Below are positions 23,165-28,762 of a DNA stretch of 28,762 nucleotides, one piece after another. The stretch's first letter is position 1, and each line of letters opens with the position of its first letter. The DNA comes from a virus. The position numbers and the translations under genes were made by a program. Under the pieces are notes generated by a model. The model ran no database searches. It saw only the letters and a list, made by a program, of their open reading frames with translations, and was not told where the DNA came from. The stretch is from positions 1-28,762 of the IMG/VR virus record IMGVR_UViG_3300044680_000084; one strand, 5' to 3'.

Positions 23165-23793
23165 TGGCTGTCAGCGTTCTTACTTTTGTGAACTGGAGAT
23201 CGGCCCTCGTCCAGGTCCAAACGCAGCTTCAGGGCGGCCTTTCGAACGCTCAGAGCGCAGAGGGTTACTCCCTCATGCAGACGTTGCTTTCCGCGGGCGC
23301 TACGTATGACGTGCAAGGCGATGACAGCCCGCGCAACGTCTCCGCATTCTCGGTCGGCATCTGTCAGCCGTACATGATTCAAGCCGTCCCCGCCTTCGCG
23401 GAACTCGACCGAATTTGCCGGCTCATCTACTCGACATACGCGAGCACGGCCACACTCGCGCAAGGGCAAGCCTTCGGGCTTTATACGGGGCTCGGCACGC
23501 TGCCGCCCGGCATCCTCAGCCCTTCGCCACTGGTACTCCTATGGGACACGTCCGTCGCACTCTGGGCCCTTCTCCAGACGCGCACGGTTACCGCCGACGA
23601 TATGGTGGCGGCGGCCAACAATGCGCCGTTGACTACGCTGCTTGCGTCCGGAATTGCTGCCGCGAACCCTCTCGCGTTCCCTCCCGTCGACCCGAACCCA
23701 GCAGCCGGAGCAGCTTCGAGCGCGGCCACTATCGCGGTCAACGCTGCGGTGCTCGCGGTCACGACGTGGATCTCGTCGCTCTCGTTCTCGTGA
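23164..23793 (+). CDS. Hypothetical protein (209 aa), probable tail-associated
   Basis: Protein of 209 residues with a TGATG overlap at its start. It is hydrophobic and Ala/Thr-rich. The N-terminal half is mixed (FVNWRSALVQVQTQLQGGLS, YSLMQTLLSAGATYDVQG). VLLWDTSVALWALLQ and the final SSAATIAVNAAVLAVTTWIS are long apolar helices that could enter a membrane or pack in the baseplate. No lysis signature (no endolysin motif, no holin charge tail) is seen. Function unknown; being surrounded by baseplate genes suggests a tail role. Confidence 0.58.
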   Translation: MAVSVLTFVNWRSALVQVQTQLQGGLSNAQSAEGYSLMQTLLSAGATYDVQGDDSPRNVSAFSVGICQPYMIQAVPAFAELDRICRLIYSTYASTATLAQGQAFGLYTGLGTLPPGILSPSPLVLLWDTSVALWALLQTRTVTADDMVAAANNAPLTTLLASGIAAANPLAFPPVDPNPAAGAASSAATIAVNAAVLAVTTWISSLSFS

Positions 23794-23799
23794 GGCCCG

Positions 23800-24063
23800 A
23801 TGCCGTGCGTCCCGATTCCTCCGATTCCGTTCCCGACGCTGCCGTCTCCGCTATCGCTATCGCTACCGACGCTTGCGACCCCGTCGCTCACGCTGAACCT
23901 CTGCTGCACCATCACGATCCCGTCGATCCCGCTGCCGCTTCCGCCGATCGGGCTCGGCTCATTCGGGCCCGGCGCTGCGGCCATCATCACCGGATACATC
24001 GCGATCACCGGGCAAATAAACGCTTTCCTGGCGAGCATCCAGATCAAGTGCCCGCTCGAGTAG
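23800..24063 (+). CDS. Small proline-rich hydrophobic protein (87 aa)
   Basis: Eighty-seven residues; GAGG lies in the upstream stop region, four bases before the ATG. The first 55 residues have an odd proline-hydrophobic rhythm (PCVPIPPIPFPTLPSPLSLS, IPSIPLPLPPIGLG) with a Cys-Cys pair at residues 35-36. The last third is a Gly/Ala/Ile helix (AAIITGYIAITGQINAFLA) and a terminal Cys. It has no charge until its last ten residues. Such a sequence could form extended beta or polyproline strands, for example a plug or tip element of the spike. That is a guess; no family is recognised. Confidence 0.55.
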   Translation: MPCVPIPPIPFPTLPSPLSLSLPTLATPSLTLNLCCTITIPSIPLPLPPIGLGSFGPGAAAIITGYIAITGQINAFLASIQIKCPLE

Positions 24064-24070
24064 GTCTCTA

Positions 24071-24556
24071 ATGCTGGGCCCCGGAGCAGGCTTCACGGGA
24101 GCGGGACTGACGCCCGCAGGGTTCGGCTCACCGGTCGCGGCTGCCATCAACATCCAGGTGCCGCTGCCGGACCAGCTCACGAGCAAGGGCCAGACCGGCC
24201 GCCTCATCAGTCTCCAGACCGGCGACTACGTCTTTACGTCCGACGGTCGCATCGCTGGCATGACGACGATGCAGCAGCTTGTCATGCTGGCGCTTCTCAA
24301 CGGCAACATCCTCATCGGCATTCAGGACAAGTTCGACAACTTCCAGCGCGCCATCGCGGCGCGAGTGCAAAACGCGCTCAACCCGTACGTGCGTCCCGGC
24401 TGGATTGCGGTGGACGGCGTCGATGTCGTGGAGCCTGAAGGTTCGCCGGACGCCGCCGGCATCACGGTTCGGTGGAGAGATTTGACGATGCCCGCGAGCG
24501 CCTCAAACGCCACCACGACGCCCAATTCGTTCACGACCGCGATCCCAACGACCTGA
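24071..24556 (+). CDS. Baseplate wedge protein, Mu gp46/gp25-like
   Basis: Protein of 161 residues before the gp47-like gene, as gp46 is in Mu. After a Gly-rich start, TGRLISLQTGDYVFTSDGRI (residues 42-61) and the helix TMQQLVMLALLNGNI give way to a helix (FQRAIAARVQNALNPYV), a strand (WIAVDGVDVVEPE) and ITVRWRDLT. This is the strand-helix-strand order of gp25/gpW-type lysozyme-fold wedge proteins. It is not a close match, so the call leans on order. The wedge protein ties the hub to the gp47 arms and starts sheath assembly. It starts seven bases after the upstream stop. Confidence 0.68.
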   Translation: MLGPGAGFTGAGLTPAGFGSPVAAAINIQVPLPDQLTSKGQTGRLISLQTGDYVFTSDGRIAGMTTMQQLVMLALLNGNILIGIQDKFDNFQRAIAARVQNALNPYVRPGWIAVDGVDVVEPEGSPDAAGITVRWRDLTMPASASNATTTPNSFTTAIPTT

Positions 24557-24557
24557 C

Positions 24558-26093
24558 ATGCCCTCCGTCGCGCCGCTGACATTTTTCCAGAAAACACCGC
24601 GTCAGGTACACGACGATGGCATTCGTACGCAGTCGAACGGGCTTCGCAGTATTGGGATCGCGAACCCGAACACCGGGCCGAACAGCGACTACGACAAGCT
24701 CTGGACGGCAATCGGGAACGAGATTGCAGTCGGTCAGGCGAACGGCGTCATCAGCGTTGACGCGAACATGCCCGACACTGCGGGCGGACCGAACCTCGAT
24801 CGTTGGCTAGCGCTCCTCAAGCTCACGCGGAACCCCGCGATCGGCTCGCACGGCCCGATCACCATCTCGCTGAACGCCGCGAGCACGCTTATCACGACCG
24901 GACAGCAGCTCACGGACACCGCGGGGCTTCGCTACGAGGTCACGACGGGCGGCACGTACGCGAACCAGACGCAGGTTCCCGTGTCTGCGATCGACGCCGG
25001 CAGCGCTACCAACCACGACAACGGCGACGTTCTGTCGTGGGTCACTCCGCCCCCGTTCTCCGCGCCTACCGCGGTCGTGGGTACGCCCGGCTCGACCGAC
25101 GGACTTGTCGACGGCGCCGACTCCGAGGTCGGTATCGACGGTCCTCCTCGAAGCAGGCTCTACAATCGTCTTCAGAATCCTCCGCTCGGCGGCAACTGGA
25201 GTCAGGTCTCAAGCTGGGCAACGAACGCCGTGCCGGGCGCCGTAGCGCTCGCTGGCGTGTATCCGGCACTGCTCGGTCCCGGCACGCTCTTCTTCGCGGT
25301 CTCGGCGACGGTCAATCTTGCCGGACCGTTTGTCGCCAACTCGTTTTCTCGGGTGGTCCCGTCCGCACTCGTCTCTACGGTGATCGTGCCGTACGTGCAG
25401 GGGCAGTACCCCGAGCACGCCTACATCCAGGGACTGGGCTCGGCCGACCTTCCGTGTGATGTTGCGATACAGCTTGCACTCCCGTCTTCGCCCAGCGCGC
25501 AGCCTGCCGGGCCCGGAGGCGGATGGCTCGACGGCCAGCCATGGCCTTCCAGTAACGGTACGGATGGTGCGCGAATCTCGTCGGTCACGTCGCCGACGGT
25601 CATCACGGTCAACGCCGCAACCACGGTCGCCCCCGGTCTCGGCGCTACCCACATCTCGTGGGTGTCGCCGAACGACTGGCTGATTCACTCCGCGACGGTG
25701 ACGGGGATTGCGGGAGGACCGGGCGCATGGGTTCTCACGCTCGACACGCCGCTTCCGAACGTGCTTCCGGGCGGGATGATCTTCCCGAGCTCGCTGAACC
25801 AGAGTGTATACCTGACGGCGCTGCTTACGGCGTTCGCTGGGATGGGGCCAGGCGAGTGGACGTCGAACAGTACGATTCTGGCCCGCGGTTTTCGCCACCC
25901 TCTTCCCGGACTCGTCGCGCCCTACTCGATGGGCAACACGCAGCTCTCGGCGGTCATCCGATCGGCGCCTGAAGTCGAGGACGCGCAGTACATCTACCGT
26001 CAGTTCACGACTCCGACGGTGCCGATCGTCCCGGTCGGGTCGAATCCGGTCAACGTTCTGGTGCCTGCGGCAATTGGATTTTACGCACAATGA
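24558..26093 (+). CDS. Baseplate wedge protein J, Mu gp47-like
   Basis: Protein of 511 residues, starting next to the upstream stop. Baseplate_J-type features: GQQLTDTAGLRYEVTTGGTY (115-134), an Ala/Val-rich beta repeat section (QVPVSAIDAGSATNHDNGDV), then VGTPGSTDGLVDGADSEVGI (174-193) with PPRSRLYNR, and a C-terminal beta domain (VITVNAATTVAPGLGATHIS, GAWVLTLDTPLP). Mu gp47 is about 360-380 residues; here an inserted or extended beta region around 330-410 adds length. It forms the arms on which fibres sit. The next gene overlaps by ATGA. Confidence 0.82.
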   Translation: MPSVAPLTFFQKTPRQVHDDGIRTQSNGLRSIGIANPNTGPNSDYDKLWTAIGNEIAVGQANGVISVDANMPDTAGGPNLDRWLALLKLTRNPAIGSHGPITISLNAASTLITTGQQLTDTAGLRYEVTTGGTYANQTQVPVSAIDAGSATNHDNGDVLSWVTPPPFSAPTAVVGTPGSTDGLVDGADSEVGIDGPPRSRLYNRLQNPPLGGNWSQVSSWATNAVPGAVALAGVYPALLGPGTLFFAVSATVNLAGPFVANSFSRVVPSALVSTVIVPYVQGQYPEHAYIQGLGSADLPCDVAIQLALPSSPSAQPAGPGGGWLDGQPWPSSNGTDGARISSVTSPTVITVNAATTVAPGLGATHISWVSPNDWLIHSATVTGIAGGPGAWVLTLDTPLPNVLPGGMIFPSSLNQSVYLTALLTAFAGMGPGEWTSNSTILARGFRHPLPGLVAPYSMGNTQLSAVIRSAPEVEDAQYIYRQFTTPTVPIVPVGSNPVNVLVPAAIGFYAQ

Positions 26094-26602
26094 CCCTGCC
26101 GAACAGAGACAGTTTGTCGACTTTCGGCGGCACGCTAGGCGCCGGATACACGGACTTCTCCGCGCCCATCGACCCGACGACGGACCTACCTGCAGCGTCA
26201 CTGAATCAGGCTCTCGCCGACGTCGCCGCAATGACTCGCACGGCAGTCCGCGCCTGGGCCCGCTTCACGCCCGCAGGCTCCAGTACACCGGTCCTCGTAA
26301 ACCACTGGGCACTTTGGGGCACCGGCTCTCCGGTGGCGCCCGTCGTCGCACGAACCACGACCGGCATCTTCACCGTGACGTGGCCGGTCCAGGTGCAGGA
26401 CGACATCACGACAATCGGCGCTGACGGCTACGTCGGACCGCAGACGCTCAACTTGCTCGCGGCTCACGGCAACACGGAAGGCGCAACGTTCTTCGCCGTT
26501 CAGGCAAGCGCCAGCGCGAACGTCGCTACCGTCTGGACCTTCGGGACCGGCAACACGCTCGCCGACCCGAGCGGACCCACCATTCTGGTGCTCGTATACT
26601 GA
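26090..26602 (+). CDS. Hypothetical tail protein between gp47- and gp48-like genes
   Basis: Protein of 170 residues with an ATGA overlap at its start and TGATG at its end. The N-terminal part is flexible (YTDFSAPIDPTTDLPAASLN), then comes a short helix (QALADVAAMTRTAVRAWARF). The rest is beta (ALWGTGSPVAPVVART, GIFTVTWPVQVQDDI, NVATVWTFGTGN). It resembles the small beta-sandwich proteins often found on phage baseplates or fibres, but no family is recognised. Mu has no gene at this place, so it is an addition to the Mu-like order. An adaptor for the fibre is a reasonable guess. Confidence 0.58.
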   Translation: MTLPNRDSLSTFGGTLGAGYTDFSAPIDPTTDLPAASLNQALADVAAMTRTAVRAWARFTPAGSSTPVLVNHWALWGTGSPVAPVVARTTTGIFTVTWPVQVQDDITTIGADGYVGPQTLNLLAAHGNTEGATFFAVQASASANVATVWTFGTGNTLADPSGPTILVLVY

Positions 26603-27315
26603 TGCCTGCCTGCGGCGGACAGACTCCTTGCCCTATCCGGTGCGGCGGCGGTATTCCGCGTCTGACGCGCATCGTCGAGTCGCTTCAGAAGGCGCGCGGC
26701 CCGCTCTACTCGACGAATACGGCGACGGCGGTAGGCGTAGAAAACAACGCGATCGCGCGCACGCTCGACCGGGACAGTTACGGGCAGAACGAGCGCATGG
26801 CGAATTCGTTTCTCCCGTCGAAAGCAACGGACCTCGGTGGCCGCGGCACTCTTCGCCGATGGGAAGCGATCTTCGGCATCACGCCATCACCGTCCTCCGA
26901 CGAGCCGACGCGTCGAGCCGCAGTTACGGCCGCGTGGCAGAAGGCGATCTCCAGCAACAACGCATCGGGCCTCAACGACACAATTTCCGGTGCGCTCGGC
27001 CCGCTGTTCGTGGCGGTCCGGTACACGGATCCATCAACGCCGGCGGTGTCGTGGTGGCCCGGCAATCCGAATCCTGACGAAGATCCGTCGATCCCCACGC
27101 CGTGGTATTCGACGATTCGCCACGTCGAAATTCAGGTGACGCAGCCTTCGAACTACAGCGAGGCAGATTTCCTGACGGCCGTGAGCGCTGCGACGGTCAA
27201 TCTCGACGGACTCTTGCCTGCCGACGTGACATTCGACTGGTTCACCCAGGACGCAGGAAGCGGGTTCATTCTGGACACGAACGAGAACCTGCTTCGCGAG
27301 GCGTTCGATGTTTAG
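26602..27315 (+). CDS. Baseplate protein, Mu gp48-like (YmfQ/DUF2313)
   Basis: Protein of 237 residues coupled by TGATG. Residues 60-120 (GQNERMANSFLPSKATD, TLRRWEAIFGITPSPS, then RRAAVTAAWQK) match the LPxG...LxxWExxxGL-type pattern of YmfQ proteins. The later HVEIQVTQPSNYSEADFL and LPADVTFDWFTQD fit the C-terminal part. The extra N-terminus has three Cys in fourteen residues (CGGQTPCPIRCGGG), which is unusual and may bind metal. These proteins join the J-type arms to the tail fibres. The next gene overlaps by eight bases. Confidence 0.76.
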   Translation: MPACGGQTPCPIRCGGGIPRLTRIVESLQKARGPLYSTNTATAVGVENNAIARTLDRDSYGQNERMANSFLPSKATDLGGRGTLRRWEAIFGITPSPSSDEPTRRAAVTAAWQKAISSNNASGLNDTISGALGPLFVAVRYTDPSTPAVSWWPGNPNPDEDPSIPTPWYSTIRHVEIQVTQPSNYSEADFLTAVSAATVNLDGLLPADVTFDWFTQDAGSGFILDTNENLLREAFDV

Positions 27316-28333
27316 CCGGATCAAAAGTGCCGGATGGGGAATTCTCGAGAAGCTTACGAGTACCCAGATTACGAACCTCGACATCGACCACGCCAAAGCC
27401 GTCGACAAGACCGGCGACAACGTGGCCGACGGAGGAGGCATCTCCGGCGAGATCGACGTCCTCTCGGGCGCGCAGATCAAGGCCCTCGCTGGCGCCAAGA
27501 TCACGATCGACGTCGGCTCACTCCTCGAGTTCATCGCGGGATCGCAAGCCTCCGGCAGCATCGTCTTCACCCCGACGAGCACGCCGGAGATCACGCAAGC
27601 GACGACGACGGCCAGCGCCACGACGCTCACCGTAGCGGCGCAGAGTACGTCACTCGCCGGCGATCAGGGCGGCGGGCTCAACCTGAACGCCGGGAGCTGT
27701 TCGGGCGCTTCGGGGCGTGGCGGGGTCGTGGTTATCGCCGCAGGCGGCGGCTCCGCGCTGAACGGAAACGTCACGATCACGACGCCGGCATCGTCGGTGC
27801 AGATCTCGGACGCGGCGCTCAACCTCGAGGTGAACAGCGAGCTTGTCGCGCAGTCGAACGGGGCGGAGCTGTCGCTGTTTCCGGTGGGAGGGACGGGGCA
27901 GGCCTTCCAGGTCAATGCGTGGTCGGGGACACCGAGCAGTTTTGGAACGCAGCGGCGCTCGAACTATGTAGAAAACTATGTCGTCAATCCGGCAGGGGTG
28001 GTTGTGCCGGTCGGTCCCGGCATCACGCTCGCTAACGCCAGTGCCGCGGTCATTGAAGTTAGCTGGATCGCCAGGGACAGCGGTGCATTCAACTACTTCG
28101 CGGGCAACAAGTTTCTGATCATCGCGCACTGCAGCCCTTCAGGTGTAACCAATTCGACCGCGCTCATCACCGGGTCAAACTTCGTTGCCCCCAACGGAAA
28201 CTATGCGGACTCCTCGCTGTGGTTCGCTCTTTCCTATCCAGGGAACACGCTGCAGCTTAGCGTCGTTGCAGCTCCACCAGGAGTGACGTTCGCCGTAGAA
28301 ATGCAAGTCGTGGTCTCAGTATCCTACTGCTGA
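27308..28333 (+). CDS. Putative tail fibre or receptor-binding protein
   Basis: Protein of 341 residues, overlapping gp48-like by eight bases. The N-terminus (MFSRIKSAGWGILEKLTSTQ, ITNLDIDHAKAVDKTG) probably attaches to the baseplate. The middle is Gly/Ser/Thr/Ala-rich with repeated short strands (SGEIDVLSGAQIKALAGAKI, GGGSALNGNVTITTPAS), as in fibre shafts. The C-terminal 110 residues (VIEVSWIARDSGAFNYFAGN, SSLWFALSYPGNTLQLSV) look like a globular beta tip for receptor binding. The last 400 bases have lower GC than the tape measure and sheath genes, as exchanged tips often do. It meets a - strand gene at its 3' end. Confidence 0.7.
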   Translation: MFSRIKSAGWGILEKLTSTQITNLDIDHAKAVDKTGDNVADGGGISGEIDVLSGAQIKALAGAKITIDVGSLLEFIAGSQASGSIVFTPTSTPEITQATTTASATTLTVAAQSTSLAGDQGGGLNLNAGSCSGASGRGGVVVIAAGGGSALNGNVTITTPASSVQISDAALNLEVNSELVAQSNGAELSLFPVGGTGQAFQVNAWSGTPSSFGTQRRSNYVENYVVNPAGVVVPVGPGITLANASAAVIEVSWIARDSGAFNYFAGNKFLIIAHCSPSGVTNSTALITGSNFVAPNGNYADSSLWFALSYPGNTLQLSVVAAPPGVTFAVEMQVVVSVSYC

Positions 28334-28351
28334 ACGCTCACGCAACAGTAG
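28324..28351. terminator. Hairpin across two convergent stop codons
   Basis: CTACTGCTG (28324-28332) can pair with CAACAGTAG (28343-28351), nine bases with one mismatch and a ten-base loop. The fibre stop (TGA, 28331-28333) and the lipoprotein stop (28324-28326 on the other strand) both lie in it. No T-run follows on either side, so intrinsic termination is doubtful; a structural mRNA 3' end is as likely. Confidence 0.3.
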
Positions 28352-28761
28352 ACATCGAGCCCCCCGTCGACATCGACGCCAGCGGCGGAAGGACTGGTTC
28401 CGTCGCACCCTACCGCCTGAGTCGGGAGCTTCGCCCCGGCTGGGCACTCGACCTCGTAGTTCGCTCCGTACTGGCACCACGACGGCGTCTGCGCGAACTT
28501 CTCCGAGAACCAGCAGCCTCCGCAGGACCAGCCGAGGCATTCTTCGGCGGCATCTAGGACGACGGTAGCATTGTCAGGTGCGCCGGAGTCGACGGCCTGC
28601 GGCGCCGAGTCCGCGGTGTTCGGTTCTGGTGCTGATGCCTCGACTGAGGACGCCTCAACGGCTCCGCCGTCCGTGACAAGTTCCGGCTGAACGCTCGACT
28701 CCACCGTCGGCTCCGGACCGATACATCCGACCAAAAGCAACGCCGCACACGCAATCGCAAT
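28324..28761 (-). CDS. Disulfide-rich lipoprotein, 5' end outside the window
   Basis: The frame runs off the right edge. The visible start IAIACAALLLVGC is the hydrophobic core and lipobox (LVGC) of a type II signal peptide, so the mature protein should be lipidated at that Cys and anchored in a membrane. A long Ser/Ala/Glu/Asp/Pro-rich linker (about 55 residues) follows, then a C-terminal domain with eight cysteines (ECLGWSCGGCW, SWCQY, EVECPAG, VGCDG, YCCV), an even number fitting four disulfides. It is the only - strand gene and ends ten bases inside the fibre gene. It is either a host gene at a prophage edge or a phage-borne surface or exclusion protein. A TTG at 28740 is an internal codon, not the start. 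Confidence 0.75.
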   Translation of the reverse strand: MAIACAALLLVGCIGPEPTVESSVQPELVTDGGAVEASSVEASAPEPNTADSAPQAVDSGAPDNATVVLDAAEECLGWSCGGCWFSEKFAQTPSWCQYGANYEVECPAGAKLPTQAVGCDGTSPSAAGVDVDGGLDVYCCVSVQQ

Positions 28762-28762
28762 C

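Noticed and set aside
25209-26231. 340-residue - strand frame
   Set aside because: Arg-rich mirror of the gp47-like gene, without any ribosome site or motif.

Overview
The window is an almost gap-free block of late structural genes from a contractile-tailed (myovirus-type) double-stranded DNA phage or prophage. Essentially every gene is on the + strand. Composition is GC-rich with strong third-position GC, which is why long open frames lie antisense to nearly every real gene. The organism is not directly named by the sequence. The only clearly cell-like gene is a disulfide-rich lipoprotein with a Ser/Ala/Asp/Glu-rich linker, entering from the right edge on the - strand. Its style recalls Myxococcota surface lipoproteins, so a deltaproteobacterial host is a guess, not a result.

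Layout. (1) 3-2275: five small genes of unknown function joined by ATGA/GTGA stop-start overlaps; one has a zinc ribbon, one is very basic, one has a helix-turn-helix-like start and a helical C-terminus. (2) 2276-6923: packaging. A short gap with a direct repeat is followed by a candidate small terminase, the large terminase (ATPase plus RuvC-type nuclease motifs, Mu gp28-like), a Cys-rich protein, and a portal protein carrying a C-terminal ParB/sulfiredoxin-like domain. (3) 6920-11018: head. It holds a zinc-knuckle miniprotein, small structural-looking proteins, a GroES-like protein, a scaffold-like protein, the major capsid protein, and two related small beta proteins on either side of the capsid gene. 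(4) 11147-13757: neck and connector genes, including a HK97-gp10-like protein and a protein in tail-terminator position that ends in an IPT/TIG domain. (5) 13770-19332: tail sheath, a strong hairpin terminator, tail tube, chaperone-position protein and tape measure protein. (6) 19332-27315: baseplate in Mu order (N, P, gp45 spike, gp46-like, gp47/J, gp48-like), interrupted by a four-gene block of unknown function between spike and gp46-like. (7) 27308-28333: a putative tail fibre, meeting the - strand lipoprotein gene tail to tail.

How it works together: terminase and portal pump DNA into a procapsid built from scaffold and capsid protein, perhaps folded with the help of the GroES-like protein. 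Connector proteins close the head. Sheath and tube form on the tape measure above a Mu-like baseplate. Tail and terminase genes follow Mu order and type, but the head module does not: no MuF-type protein and no prohead protease was recognised. No integrase, repressor, replication or lysis gene is present. No tRNA, rRNA, CRISPR array or insertion sequence was seen. No gene-free stretch exceeds 300 bases; the longest (2276-2492) is about 217 bases.
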